Shown here: piece after piece, positions 36,078 to 44,885 of the stretch | Numbering within the stretch: the first letter of the stretch is position 1 | Layout: the number at the start of each line of letters is the position of its first letter | DNA from: Scandinavium hiltneri | GTDB taxonomy: Bacteria > Pseudomonadota > Gammaproteobacteria > Enterobacterales > Enterobacteriaceae | NCBI RefSeq assembly: GCF_024764835.1 | Contig: NZ_JALIGE010000072.1 | Location: 186,001 to 250,000, forward strand | Direction of reading: 5' to 3' | Length of the DNA stretch: 64,000 nt | The notes under the pieces: model-generated | Seen by the model: the letters and a program-made list of their open reading frames with translations, nothing else | Databases searched by the model: none | What the model was told of the DNA's origin: nothing | Position numbers and translations under genes: made by a program

Positions 36078-36487
36078 GTGATATGAATAATCCGTCCGAT
36101 GAAAACAGCGGTGCGATGGACGATCTGTGGGCTGAAGCGTTAAGCGAACAGAAAACAACTGGCAGCAAAAGTGCCGCCGACGCGGTGTTCCAGCAGCTGG
36201 GTGGCGGCGACGTCAGCGGTACGTTGCAGGACATTGACCTGATCATGGATATTCCGGTCAAATTGACCGTTGAACTGGGCCGTACCCGGATGACCATCAA
36301 AGAGCTGCTGCGCCTGACGCAGGGTTCGGTGGTGTCGCTGGATGGTCTTGCCGGTGAGCCGCTGGATATTCTGATCAACGGCTATCTGATTGCCCAGGGT
36401 GAAGTGGTGGTGGTCGCTGACAAATACGGCGTACGCATTACCGACATCATTACGCCGTCCGAACGTATGCGTCGCCTGAGCCGCTAA
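36074..36487 (+). CDS. fliN: Flagellar motor switch protein FliN
   Basis: 137 residues; the C-terminal SpoA domain (LIMDIPVKLTVELGRTRM, LDGLAGEPLDILINGYLIAQGEVVVV) forms the base of the C ring and docks FliH. The N-terminal third is acidic and poorly conserved. ATGA overlap with fliM. Confidence 0.97.
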   Translation: MSDMNNPSDENSGAMDDLWAEALSEQKTTGSKSAADAVFQQLGGGDVSGTLQDIDLIMDIPVKLTVELGRTRMTIKELLRLTQGSVVSLDGLAGEPLDILINGYLIAQGEVVVVADKYGVRITDIITPSERMRRLSR

Positions 36488-36488
36488 G

Positions 36489-36872
36489 ATGAAACCCCAG
36501 CCAGGCATGTCACATCTAGTTACCACGGCCCCGCCGTCGTCTCCGCTGATTGAAGTCAGCGGCGCGCTGTTGGGCATTATTCTGCTGATCCTGATAGCAG
36601 CGTGGCTCGCAAAACGCTTTGGCATAAGCGGCGTAAAAAACACCGCGACCAAAGCGTTAAAAGTCAGCGCCAGTGCGGCCCTGGGTCAGCGCGAGCGCGT
36701 GGTGATTGTCGATGTGGAAGATGCCCGTCTGGTACTCGGCGTGACCGCCACACAGGTCACGCTGCTGCACAAACTGCCGCCGACGGTTGTCGACCCGGAC
36801 GCGCCTGAACCTGAAACCCCCGATTTTGCATCACTGATGAAATCCGTTATCAAGCGTCCAGGGAGACTCTGA
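36489..36872 (+). CDS. fliO: Flagellar export component FliO
   Basis: 127 residues: short periplasmic N-terminus, one membrane helix (about residues 21-40, ALLGIILLILIAAWLAKRF) and a cytoplasmic domain with ERVVIVDVEDARLVLGVTATQVTLLHKLPP, as in E. coli FliO. It acts as a chaperone for FliP ring assembly. Stop overlaps the fliP start (TGATG). Confidence 0.94.
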   Translation: MKPQPGMSHLVTTAPPSSPLIEVSGALLGIILLILIAAWLAKRFGISGVKNTATKALKVSASAALGQRERVVIVDVEDARLVLGVTATQVTLLHKLPPTVVDPDAPEPETPDFASLMKSVIKRPGRL

Positions 36873-37609
36873 TGCGCCGCCTGTTGTCCCTTTCGCTTGT
36901 CGCGCTGCTGCTATTGTCTCCCGCGGCGTTCGCCCAGTTGCCGGGTCTGGTGAGCCAGCCGCTGCCTAACGGCGGCCAGAGTTGGTCGCTGCCGGTGCAG
37001 ACGCTGGTGTTTATCACTTCGCTGACCTTCCTGCCCGCCATTCTGCTGATGATGACCAGCTTCACCCGCATCATCATCGTGTTTGGCCTGCTGCGCAGCG
37101 CCCTCGGCACCGCTTCTGCCCCGCCGAACCAGGTGCTGCTCGGCCTGGCGTTGTTCCTGACGTTTTTCATCATGTCACCGGTTATCGACAAGATTTATAA
37201 CGACGCGTATCAGCCGTTTAGCGAGGACAAAATCACCCTCGAACAAGCGATTGATAAAGGCTCGCAGCCGCTGCGTGAATTTATGCTGCGCCAGACCCGT
37301 GAAGCGGATTTAGCATTGTTTGCCCGTCTGGCTAATACACCGCCGATCCAGGGCCCGGAAGCAGTGCCGATGCGTATTCTGCTGCCGGCGTATGTGACCA
37401 GCGAGCTGAAAACCGCGTTCCAGATTGGCTTCACCATTTTCATTCCGTTCCTGATTATCGACCTGGTGGTCGCCAGCGTACTGATGGCGCTGGGGATGAT
37501 GATGGTCCCCCCCGCAACCATTGCGCTGCCGTTCAAGCTGATGCTGTTCGTGCTGGTTGACGGCTGGCAGTTGCTGGTAGGTTCGCTTGCTCAAAGTTTC
37601 TACAGTTAA
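36872..37609 (+). CDS. fliP: Flagellar export gate protein FliP
   Basis: 245 residues with a cleavable signal peptide (about 1-21, ending AAFAQ) and four membrane helices. The family signature LLGLALFLTFFIMSPV and the late MALGMMMVPPATIALPFKLMLFVLVDGW are present, including the Met-rich plug region. Five copies with FliQ4 FliR1 form the export pore. Confidence 0.97.
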   Translation: MRRLLSLSLVALLLLSPAAFAQLPGLVSQPLPNGGQSWSLPVQTLVFITSLTFLPAILLMMTSFTRIIIVFGLLRSALGTASAPPNQVLLGLALFLTFFIMSPVIDKIYNDAYQPFSEDKITLEQAIDKGSQPLREFMLRQTREADLALFARLANTPPIQGPEAVPMRILLPAYVTSELKTAFQIGFTIFIPFLIIDLVVASVLMALGMMMVPPATIALPFKLMLFVLVDGWQLLVGSLAQSFYS

Positions 37610-37620
37610 GGATTGCCACC

Positions 37621-37890
37621 ATGACGCCTGAATCGGTAATGATGCTTGGCACGGAGGCCATGAAAGTCGCGCTGGCACTGGCGGCTCCGCTGCTGCTGGT
37701 GGCGCTGGTGACCGGTCTGCTGATCAGTATTTTGCAGGCGGCAACCCAGATTAACGAAATGACCCTGTCGTTCATTCCAAAAATCATCGCGGTATTCGTG
37801 GCGATTATCGTTGCTGGCCCGTGGATGCTGAACCTGCTGCTCGATTATGTGCGTACGCTGTTCACCAATCTGCCATACATCATCGGATAA
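37621..37890 (+). CDS. fliQ: Flagellar export gate protein FliQ
   Basis: 89 residues, two membrane helices (about 16-38 and 52-72), with the conserved ATQINEMTLSFIPK loop between them. Part of the FliPQR pore. AAGGATTGCC precedes the ATG. Confidence 0.97.
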   Translation: MTPESVMMLGTEAMKVALALAAPLLLVALVTGLLISILQAATQINEMTLSFIPKIIAVFVAIIVAGPWMLNLLLDYVRTLFTNLPYIIG

Positions 37891-37895
37891 GACGG

Positions 37896-38693
37896 ATGCT
37901 ACACGTCACCAGCGACCAATGGCTGCACTGGCTTAGCCTCTATTTCTGGCCGCTGCTGCGCGTGCTGGCGTTGATTTCCACCGCGCCAATCCTCAGTGAG
38001 CAATCGGTGCCAAAGCGCGTCAAGCTGGGCCTCGGGGTTATCATCACTTTTATTATTGCGCCTTCCCTCCCCGCCACCGACGTGACGCTGTTTTCCCCGA
38101 ACGCGCTATGGTTGGCGTTGCAGCAAATCCTGATTGGCACTGCGCTCGGTTTTACCATGCAGTTTGCATTCGCCGCGGTGCGAACCGCCGGGGAGGTTAT
38201 CGGCCTGCAGATGGGCCTGTCATTTGCGACCTTCGTCGACCCCAGCAGCCATTTGAGTATGCCCGTATTGGCCCGGATTATGGATATGCTGGCGATGCTG
38301 CTGTTTCTGGTGTTTAACGGCCATCTGTGGCTGATTTCGCTGCTGGTCGATACCTTTCATACCCTGCCGATTGGCGGCCATCCGCTCAACAGCAACGCCT
38401 TTATGGCTCTTACGCGCGCAGGTGGGCTTATCTTCCTCAACGGGCTGATGCTGGCGCTGCCGGTAATCACCCTGTTGTTAACCATTAACCTGGCACTGGG
38501 GATGCTCAACCGCATGGCCCCACAGCTGTCGGTGTTTGTTATTGGCTTCCCGATTACCCTGACCGTCGGTATTATTTTGATGGCCGCGTTAATGCCCCTC
38601 ATTGCGCCCTTCTGTGAACATCTATTCAGCGAATTGTTCGATCTATTAGCGGATATTATCAGCGAGATGCCAAAGATAAATTCTCCCTTATAA
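37896..38693 (+). CDS. fliR: Flagellar export gate protein FliR
   Basis: 265 residues from the ATG at 37896 (MLHVTSDQWLHWLSLYFWPLLRVLA), which matches the E. coli start and lies 5 nt after fliQ; a longer frame runs back into fliQ. Around six hydrophobic helices; GLQMGLSFATFVDP is typical. It closes the FliPQR ring. Last gene of the fliL operon. A small CCCTT / AAGGG hairpin follows at once. Confidence 0.96.
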   Translation: MLHVTSDQWLHWLSLYFWPLLRVLALISTAPILSEQSVPKRVKLGLGVIITFIIAPSLPATDVTLFSPNALWLALQQILIGTALGFTMQFAFAAVRTAGEVIGLQMGLSFATFVDPSSHLSMPVLARIMDMLAMLLFLVFNGHLWLISLLVDTFHTLPIGGHPLNSNAFMALTRAGGLIFLNGLMLALPVITLLLTINLALGMLNRMAPQLSVFVIGFPITLTVGIILMAALMPLIAPFCEHLFSELFDLLADIISEMPKINSPL

Positions 38694-38811
38694 TAAAAGG
38701 GTCATCCTAAGGATATTCTTAAATCCCAACTTAGAAAACATTTACCAGGATATATCTGGCGCGGGTTAATTGTTTTTACGGCCCTCACAGAACCTAACAT
38801 TTACTTTACTT

Positions 38812-38825
38812 TAAGATGATTCCTG
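38812..38825 (+). promoter_or_regulatory. Probable RcsAB box upstream of rcsA
   Basis: TAAGATGATTCCTG agrees with the RcsA-RcsB box (TaAGaatatTCctA) at most positions and lies about 150 bp before rcsA, in line with known autoregulation of rcsA in E. coli. The 279-bp gap around it is AT-rich, as expected for H-NS silencing. Confidence 0.7.
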
Positions 38826-38972
38826 GCAAATTATACGTAACTTTACGGGATAGTTGAGGCCGCTCGATTCTCTTCCTTTGCTCTTTGTCATTACAGGTTT
38901 AGCGCGTTGTGACAAATAAGAGACAATCGGGCTATGGGTTAATTATCGTTACGCATTGAGTGAGGGTATGCC

Positions 38973-39596
38973 ATGTCAACGATTATTATGGATCTATGCA
39001 GTTACACCCGGCTTGGACTAACCGGGTACTTGACCAGTCGGGGGATAAGGAAACGTGATATCGGCGACGTCGAGACCATCAGTGAGCTTGAAGAGGCATG
39101 CGGGACATTACGCCCGGCTGTCGTGTTCATTAATGAAGACTGCTTTATCCACGATACAGACAGCAGTCAGCAAATAAAGCAGATCATTAATCAACACCCC
39201 AGGACACTTTTTATCGTATTTATGGCAATTGCCAATCTCCATTTTGATGAGTATTTGTTGGTTCGGGATAATCTGCTTATTAGCTCGAAATCGATTAAAC
39301 CTGAATCCCTGGACGGTATTCTGGCGGATTATCTGCAGAAGATTAGCGGTAGCGTTAGCCGGGTTAACATCCCCACTTTATCTCTAAGCAGGACTGAATC
39401 GAATATGCTAAAGATGTGGATGTCGGGACAGGGAACGATTCAAATATCCGATCAGATGAATATTAAGGCCAAAACGGTATCATCACATAAAGGTAATATT
39501 AAAAAGAAAATAAAAACCCACAATAAACAGGTTATTTATCACGTTGTCCGATTGACAGATAATGTGACTAGCGGGATCTACGTCAATATGCGTTGA
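38973..39596 (+). CDS. rcsA: Capsule regulator RcsA
   Basis: A 207-residue LuxR-family co-regulator, as long as E. coli RcsA. The N-terminal receiver-like domain lacks a phospho-acceptor site; the C-terminal HTH (about 140-197) contains SLSRTESNMLKMWMSGQGT and IKAKTVSSHKGNIKKKIK. With RcsB it activates colanic acid genes and represses flhDC. Lon is known to degrade it in E. coli. Located next to flagellar genes as in E. coli. GAGTGAGGGT precedes the ATG. Confidence 0.97.
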   Translation: MSTIIMDLCSYTRLGLTGYLTSRGIRKRDIGDVETISELEEACGTLRPAVVFINEDCFIHDTDSSQQIKQIINQHPRTLFIVFMAIANLHFDEYLLVRDNLLISSKSIKPESLDGILADYLQKISGSVSRVNIPTLSLSRTESNMLKMWMSGQGTIQISDQMNIKAKTVSSHKGNIKKKIKTHNKQVIYHVVRLTDNVTSGIYVNMR

Positions 39597-39608
39597 AATA
39601 ATGCGCTG

Positions 39609-39633
39609 CACTGGCGGAATTTCTCCGCCAGTG
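39609..39633. terminator. Terminator between convergent rcsA and dsrB
   Basis: Perfect 10-bp stem CACTGGCGGA / TCCGCCAGTG with ATTTC loop in the 46-bp convergent gap. No long U-run on either side. Confidence 0.7.
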
Positions 39634-39642
39634 GAAAGACGT

Positions 39643-39831
39643 TTAGCCTACTTTTTCGACAAAAATGCCGTCATCATGGCCCGACTCATTAAAGAACCAG
39701 ATCCCCATCGGGTAATCTTCCAGTGAAACCAGGTACATCGTCCCTTCACTGAATTGCTCTACTGCCAGCACCACACCTGGCCGACGCGGGCCACCGTCCG
39801 TTTTGACCGTTACTCGATCGTTAACCTGCAT
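39643..39831 (-). CDS. dsrB: Small protein DsrB
   Basis: 62 residues, the same as E. coli DsrB. I place the start at 39831 (MQVNDRVTVKTDGGPRRPG), supported by AGGAGAAA upstream on the minus strand; the frame is open further upstream but has no homology there. SH3-like basic N-terminus and the motif EDYPMGIWFFNE. Function unknown; in E. coli the gene adjoins the regulatory RNA DsrA, which I do not identify here. Confidence 0.92.
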   Translation of the reverse strand: MQVNDRVTVKTDGGPRRPGVVLAVEQFSEGTMYLVSLEDYPMGIWFFNESGHDDGIFVEKVG

Positions 39832-39961
39832 ACCTTTTCTCCTGTCTTTTACTTCAGCCAGTGTAGAACAAAACGCCCGTGCTGACAGCGTCCAGCGCGC
39901 CAATGGGTGTTTTTTTCAACGGTCTATACTTTATGCTGGGAGAACAAATGAGGATCCCGCA

Positions 39962-40189
39962 ATGAAAACTGCCAAAGAGTATAGCGAAACAGCCAAGCGC
40001 GAAGTGAACGTTGATGTGGATGCCCTGCTCGACGCCATCAACGAAATCAGCGAAAGCGAAGTGCACCGCGCCGGAGACTCCACCCATCATGTCAGTATTG
40101 ATGGACGTGAGTACCACACTTGGCGCGAGCTGGCCGAAGCCTTTGAGCTTGATATCCATGATTTCAGCATCACGGAAGTGAATCGCTGA
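39962..40189 (+). CDS. yodD: Stress-related small protein YodD
   Basis: 75 residues, the same as E. coli YodD, starting MKTAKEYSETAKREVNVDVD and ending DIHDFSITEVNR. The start is at 39962; the open frame extends upstream through the dsrB promoter region but those residues are unrelated. Reported in E. coli as induced by peroxide and acid. No known motif. Confidence 0.93.
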   Translation: MKTAKEYSETAKREVNVDVDALLDAINEISESEVHRAGDSTHHVSIDGREYHTWRELAEAFELDIHDFSITEVNR

Positions 40190-40204
40190 ACGCAGGCCAA
40201 AAAA

Positions 40205-40247
40205 AACCCGACCATGGAGTGATCGGGTTGAAGCTTGCTTTAGCAAG
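40205..40247. terminator. Two adjacent hairpins after yodD
   Basis: AACCCGA / TCGGGTT (40205-40211 with 40223-40229), then CTTGCT / AGCAAG (40234-40247). The first has its U-run only on the minus strand, so the assignment as yodD terminator is uncertain. The remaining 140 bp to yedP are AT-rich and hold its promoter region. Confidence 0.45.
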
Positions 40248-40390
40248 AAGCACTTGAAAATTCGTTACACCAAGAAATCTGATGCGGATAAGACATTATC
40301 CTCAATTTTTTTGTAAGACAAGCAATATTCATAAACACCATGAATATATTTAAGATTTTTCTTGCCTGAGTTTACGTTTAAGGAGAGGTA

Positions 40391-41206
40391 ATGCCCGAAC
40401 TGGATCAGCCCCTTATTGTATTTACCGACGTTGAGGGCACTCTACTCGACAGCCACACCCAGTTATGGGAACCCGCCCGCGACTGGCTATTACGCCTGAA
40501 GCAACACAATGTGCCGGTGGTTCTGTGCAGCAGTAAAACGGCGGTCGAGATGATGCTGCTGCAAAAAGAACTGGACCTGGGCGCACAGCCGCTGATTGCC
40601 GAGAATGGCGCGGTGATTCAGCTGGCCGGAGAGTGGCAGGACGAAGAGGAGTATCCACGCCTGATCACCGGCTCTCCTCATGAAGAAATCCAGCGTATCC
40701 TGCAACAGTTACGGGAAAATGACGGCTTTAAGTTCACGACATTTTCTGACGTAAATGAGCAAACCATCCGCGAATGGACCGGCATGAATCTGCGGCATGC
40801 CGAACTCTCACGTCTGCATGAGGCCTCCGAAAGCCTTATCTGGCGCGATACCGATGAAAAGATGCTCGAATTTACCGCGACGCTTTCGTCGCTTGGCCTG
40901 CAGTTTGTGCAGGGCGCGCGGTTCTGGCACGTGCTGGATGAGCGAGGCGGCAAAGACCAGGCGGTAACCTGGCTGCTGAGCCGCTTTCAGGAAAGGGAAG
41001 AATTCCGGCGGGTGTCAATTGGTTTAGGCGACGGTCCGAACGATGCCCCGCTGCTCGACACTACCGACTATGCTGTGGTGGTCAAAGGCTTAAATAGAGA
41101 GGGCGTCAGGCTGAAGGATAATTCCCCCGAGCGGGTGTATCACACCCGTCAAAGCGGCCCGGACGGCTGGCGTGAAGGGCTGGATTACTGGCTGTCATCG
41201 TCCTGA
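40391..41206 (+). CDS. yedP: HAD-family mannosyl-3-phosphoglycerate phosphatase-related protein YedP
   Basis: 271 residues, as in E. coli. HAD motif I appears as FTDVEGTLLD: the nucleophile Asp13 is present but the usual second acid (DxD) is Glu15. Motif II is LCSSKT, and motif IV LGDGPNDAPLL is intact. The family dephosphorylates mannosyl-3-phosphoglycerate, but no synthase gene is known in most enterobacteria, so the natural substrate is unsure. AAGGAGAGGTA gives a strong ribosome site. Its end overlaps the convergent dgcQ end by 22 bp. Confidence 0.93.
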   Translation: MPELDQPLIVFTDVEGTLLDSHTQLWEPARDWLLRLKQHNVPVVLCSSKTAVEMMLLQKELDLGAQPLIAENGAVIQLAGEWQDEEEYPRLITGSPHEEIQRILQQLRENDGFKFTTFSDVNEQTIREWTGMNLRHAELSRLHEASESLIWRDTDEKMLEFTATLSSLGLQFVQGARFWHVLDERGGKDQAVTWLLSRFQEREEFRRVSIGLGDGPNDAPLLDTTDYAVVVKGLNREGVRLKDNSPERVYHTRQSGPDGWREGLDYWLSSS

Positions 41207-42885
41207 CAGCACACCCGGTTGCGCCCTGTTTGCTTCGCCAGATACAGACGACCGTCGGCAATGGATTGCAGATATTCGATATCAAACATCCCTTTCTCAT
41301 CACTGCTGCTGACGCCAAACGAAGCGCTGATCCGTAGCGTCGCACTTTTGCCAATCAGGATTTCACGACTGTGAATTCTCGCCCGAATACGTTCTGCCAT
41401 TGCGCAGGCGTCTTCCCGCGACGCGCCAGGCAGGACGATACAAAACTCTTCCCCGCCAACGCGTCCGGCCAAATCCGTTTCGCGAATTTGCGCGCCGATG
41501 GTGCCCGCCACGTGGGTCAGCACCCGGTCGCCCGCCTGATGACCGAAGCGGTCATTGATGCGTTTGAAGTAATCGAGATCGAGCTGAATCACCGACACCG
41601 ACAGGCCCTGAGCCTCACTCTGCTTCGCCGCTTTACCGGCTAAATCGAACAATGAACTGCGGTTGTACAAGCGGGTCAGGCCGTCATGCCACGCCTGCCA
41701 TTGCAGCGATTCCTGCAACGTGCTCATGTTGCGTACCATCCGGCGAATCACCACCCACGATAAAATCAGCATTGAGGTAAAGAGCGCCCACAGCAGGCCC
41801 AGCGCAATTGAAATAGTGCCGAAATCACCGCGCACACCCTCATCAAGATTGTGAATACGCAGCAGGATGCCATCAAAATTGCGTATTTTTTCCCAGTTAA
41901 CATAACGGGTGGTAAAGCGCAGGCCGCCGCGATCGTCATGCTCAAACGCCTGCGCCAGTTGGGCTTTTTCCGGCGCGCTCAACGGCGATGGGGTGGTCCC
42001 CGGCGCCAGAGAGCTGGCGAGCAGGTTCATTTTGCGGTCGTACAGACGGTATTCGCCTTCGGCCTCACCCTGAATGGCGGTGGTCAGCAGCTGCTTCATT
42101 TGCGCCAGGGAAAACTCAATCGCCAGCACGCCGTGCCAGTAATGTTCATAATCCACGGGCAGCGAAACGGCTACACGGCGGACTTCGCCTTTTGGCATGT
42201 CGGCCATCCAGCTTAACCAGCGAATACCCCGCTGTGGATTATTGTGTTCAGTATGCGCGGTAAACCACGGGCTGGTGACCAGGGCGTAATACTGCTCGAC
42301 CGTCTCATCATTGCTGCCCAGCGGATTGTTAGCGATAAAAAAACCGGCACGCGACACATATATCATTTGCTGCGTCGTGCGTTTAAGGGTGGTGGAGAGT
42401 CGCAGCAGATAGCCCACTTCCAGCGTGGCGGTCAATTCGTTACCGAGCAGCGTGTTATCGCGCGAGAGGAGGGTCGTTTCATCGACGAAGGCATCGGAAA
42501 CGCCGTGCACCGGTAGCGTGCGGCGGTTGTCCAGAGAAATGGACCACTGATGCAGCGCGCGCTTGCGCTGAAACTCCGCATCGGCACGGTTGATCCCTTC
42601 GAAAGTCAGCGGCGTGCGAAGAGCCGCCTGCATACCGTTGCGGTAAAACGTCAGCCGATCAATGTTGATTTGCAGCTGGTTGTTGAATTCATGCGCCACG
42701 TTTTCCAGCGTGTTGCGCTGGCTGGAAATATAGGCGTCTTCAAGAACGGCCACTTCGCGCCAGGTCAGCAGCGTCGAAAACAGCAGCACGACAAAAAAAC
42801 AAACATTCACCACCCGACCCGGGTTGCTGTAACGGCTGAGTCTATTCAGCCAGCGCGGATTTTCCACTCGTGTAACGTGGTGCAC
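41185..42885 (-). CDS. dgcQ: Membrane diguanylate cyclase DgcQ
   Basis: 566 residues (564 in E. coli; formerly YedQ). One membrane helix near residues 25-45, a large periplasmic sensor domain, a second helix near 355-380 (GLLWALFTSMLILSWVVIRR), and a C-terminal GGDEF domain with the active motif GGEEF and an upstream RETD at the I-site position for product inhibition. It makes c-di-GMP and in E. coli/Salmonella supports cellulose production. Opposes the HD-GYP protein at the start of the window. Confidence 0.95.
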   Translation of the reverse strand: MHHVTRVENPRWLNRLSRYSNPGRVVNVCFFVVLLFSTLLTWREVAVLEDAYISSQRNTLENVAHEFNNQLQINIDRLTFYRNGMQAALRTPLTFEGINRADAEFQRKRALHQWSISLDNRRTLPVHGVSDAFVDETTLLSRDNTLLGNELTATLEVGYLLRLSTTLKRTTQQMIYVSRAGFFIANNPLGSNDETVEQYYALVTSPWFTAHTEHNNPQRGIRWLSWMADMPKGEVRRVAVSLPVDYEHYWHGVLAIEFSLAQMKQLLTTAIQGEAEGEYRLYDRKMNLLASSLAPGTTPSPLSAPEKAQLAQAFEHDDRGGLRFTTRYVNWEKIRNFDGILLRIHNLDEGVRGDFGTISIALGLLWALFTSMLILSWVVIRRMVRNMSTLQESLQWQAWHDGLTRLYNRSSLFDLAGKAAKQSEAQGLSVSVIQLDLDYFKRINDRFGHQAGDRVLTHVAGTIGAQIRETDLAGRVGGEEFCIVLPGASREDACAMAERIRARIHSREILIGKSATLRISASFGVSSSDEKGMFDIEYLQSIADGRLYLAKQTGRNRVCCQDDDSQ

Positions 42886-42925
42886 TCAAACTCCCTGAAC
42901 ATTCCCTGATACTGCGTCACGACCA

Positions 42926-42951
42926 ACGAAAACGCCCGGCATTAGCCGGGC
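42926..42951 (-). terminator. yodC terminator
   Basis: GCCCGGC / GCCGGGC with ATTA loop (42934-42951), followed on the minus strand by GTTTTCGTT, just after the yodC stop. Confidence 0.8.
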
Positions 42952-42958
42952 GGGGTCG

Positions 42959-43138
42959 TTATGCCTCATCTTGAATCCGCCTATCTCCCGGCATGAGTTC
43001 GTCTTCGCGGAACGCTTCCCGCTTAACGCCAAACCCATCATACCAACGGCATTCAATCATTCCGCTGGCATAGCCGGTGACAACCATACGCGGCCCACCC
43101 ATTTTCGGCTTAACTTCATCACTGACCAAAAAGACCAT
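42959..43138 (-). CDS. yodC: Small protein YodC (DUF2158)
   Basis: A 59-residue protein read on the minus strand from ATG at 43138 to TAA at 42959-42961. It begins MVFLVSDEVKPKMGGPRMVV and ends with an acidic tail; the central GYASGMIECRWYDG and GVKREAFREDEL match E. coli YodC. The family resembles small SH3-like, zinc-free proteins of unknown function. Located between dgcQ and yedI as in E. coli. GGAGGCAGTC upstream is a good ribosome site. Confidence 0.92.
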   Translation of the reverse strand: MVFLVSDEVKPKMGGPRMVVTGYASGMIECRWYDGFGVKREAFREDELMPGDRRIQDEA

Positions 43139-43215
43139 GACTGCCTCCGGTATCAGAGTGAAACTGTTTCACGATAGCTGAAAATGACGGGCTTTGCGTA
43201 GTCGCTAAAAAATAT

Positions 43216-44124
43216 TTACGTAGCCGAACGCAGCCGCGAGACCAGGTTGACGCCCGTCAGAACAACCGCGCCAACCACAAAACCGAAGATCAAATTAAAC
43301 AACGTTGGCGCGAGCAGTGCAACGATGCCACCCTGCTCTGCGGCAAAATGTTCAATGAGATGATGTAAAGGCGCGATACCGTGAACCACGATCCCGCCGC
43401 CGACTAAAAACATCGCCAGCGTCCCGACTACCGTCAGAACTTTCATCAGTAACGGCGCGATAAACAGCAACGCTTTGCCCACCGTCTGCGCGATGGCGCT
43501 GGTTTTCTCCACCAGCCAATAGCCCATGTCGTCAAGTTTAACAATCACGCCCACCAGGCCATATACGCCAACGGTGACAAGGATGGCAATGCCGGAGAGG
43601 ACAAGGACCTGGTTGAGCAGCGGTGCATCAGCCACAATGCCGAGCGTAATCGCCACGATTTCGGCAGACAGAATGAAATCCGTGCGCACCGCGCCTTTTA
43701 CTTTATCGCGCTCAAACTCCACCGGGTCCTGTTTGGCGATCGTTGCCAGGCGCTGCTTGCGCTCCTCTGGCTCTTCTTTGTGCTTGCGCGCGTGCAGAGA
43801 ATGCAGCACTTTTTCTACACCTTCAAAGCACAGGAACGCCCCGCCAATCATCAGAAGTGGCGTGATGGCCCACGGTAAAAAGGCGCTAATTAACAACGCC
43901 AGCGGCACGAGGATCACCTTATTCAGGAATGACCCTTTCGCTACGCTCCACACCACCGGCAACTCACGATTGGCGCGCACACCCGATACCTGCTGCGCGT
44001 TGAGCGACAAATCATCCCCCAGTACTCCGGCGGTTTTTTTCGCCGCCAGTTTGCCCATCAGCGAAATATCGTCCAGCAGCGTGGCAATATCGTCGAGTAA
44101 GGTTAAAAGACTGCTTCCGGCCAC
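43216..44124 (-). CDS. yedI: DUF808 inner-membrane protein YedI
   Basis: 302 residues from GTG at 44124, which is preceded by GGAAGGAG six bases away and gives the start (M)AGSSLLTLLDDIATLLDDIS as in E. coli; an ATG ten codons upstream lacks a good site and adds unrelated residues. About seven hydrophobic helices, with a conserved N-terminal amphipathic part and EVVAITLGIV-like helix (SAEIVAITLGIV). Function unknown. Confidence 0.92.
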   Translation of the reverse strand: MAGSSLLTLLDDIATLLDDISLMGKLAAKKTAGVLGDDLSLNAQQVSGVRANRELPVVWSVAKGSFLNKVILVPLALLISAFLPWAITPLLMIGGAFLCFEGVEKVLHSLHARKHKEEPEERKQRLATIAKQDPVEFERDKVKGAVRTDFILSAEIVAITLGIVADAPLLNQVLVLSGIAILVTVGVYGLVGVIVKLDDMGYWLVEKTSAIAQTVGKALLFIAPLLMKVLTVVGTLAMFLVGGGIVVHGIAPLHHLIEHFAAEQGGIVALLAPTLFNLIFGFVVGAVVLTGVNLVSRLRSAT

Positions 44125-44390
44125 GTGATGCTCCTTCCGTTTTTCATGCTTCAATTTGCCCTACAGTATGAAGCAAAAGACGCCGCGCGCCCATGCATAC
44201 AAAGTGTCAACAAAAATACAACATAGCTTGCGAATTAAAACGCTCGCCAGACGGTTAGTTTTCCCGTTAACGTTTGACGCAAATGCCGACGCTTTCTGGC
44301 GGTGGCTTATCTGGTAGTTTTCGACTCGCTGATTGCCATAGATGCCTATATGTCTCTTATTCGCAACGTCGCTCCAGCGTTCACCACCCG

Positions 44391-44885
44391 CTACGCCTTG
44401 TGAGCAGGAGAAGTAACCGCCAGCGGCGCAATGCCCTGAGTGTCGATCTGCGCGCTGCCTTCGCCGCCGCAGATCCACTCTTCCAGCCTGTCCGTTAACG
44501 CCGTATCACTGAGTTTCCGTTTTCCTCGCAGCGCACATTCCCAGACCACCAGCACCCGCCAGCCCTGCTGCTGGAGCAATGCTATATCGCGGGCGTCTCG
44601 CGCCACATTTTTGCCCATTTTTTGCAGCCAGAAGTCGGTCCGTGTTTCGGGGACTTTAAACAGATAGCAGTCGTGATGATGCCAGAAACAGCCGTGCGTA
44701 AAGAGAATACAGCGGTAATCGGAGAGGACAAAATCGGGGCGTCCGGGCAAGGTCGCATCCTGGACGGTGTAATCAAAACCCGCGTCGTTCAGCAATGCGG
44801 CAAGGCGTTTTTCAATGGCGGTATTCTGCGTGCCGATGGCACGCATATTTTTGCTTCTTGTGGCGGGGTTATGAACGTCCGCCAT
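44391..44885 (-). CDS. vsr: Very-short-patch repair endonuclease Vsr
   Basis: 164 residues (156 in E. coli, with a slightly longer C-terminus here). It nicks 5' of the T in T:G mismatches at CCWGG sites produced by deamination of Dcm-methylated cytosine. The catalytic core is visible: GRPDFVLSDYRCILFTHGCFWHHHDC with Asp, His and zinc-binding Cys/His residues, then WECALRG. It overlaps the 3' end of dcm by 17 nt, the same coupling as in E. coli. Confidence 0.97.
   Translation of the reverse strand: MADVHNPATRSKNMRAIGTQNTAIEKRLAALLNDAGFDYTVQDATLPGRPDFVLSDYRCILFTHGCFWHHHDCYLFKVPETRTDFWLQKMGKNVARDARDIALLQQQGWRVLVVWECALRGKRKLSDTALTDRLEEWICGGEGSAQIDTQGIAPLAVTSPAHKA

Noticed and set aside
39803..39961. 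N-terminal extension of YodD
   Set aside because: The extra residues come from the dsrB promoter side and do not resemble YodD; the ATG at 39962 gives the exact family length.
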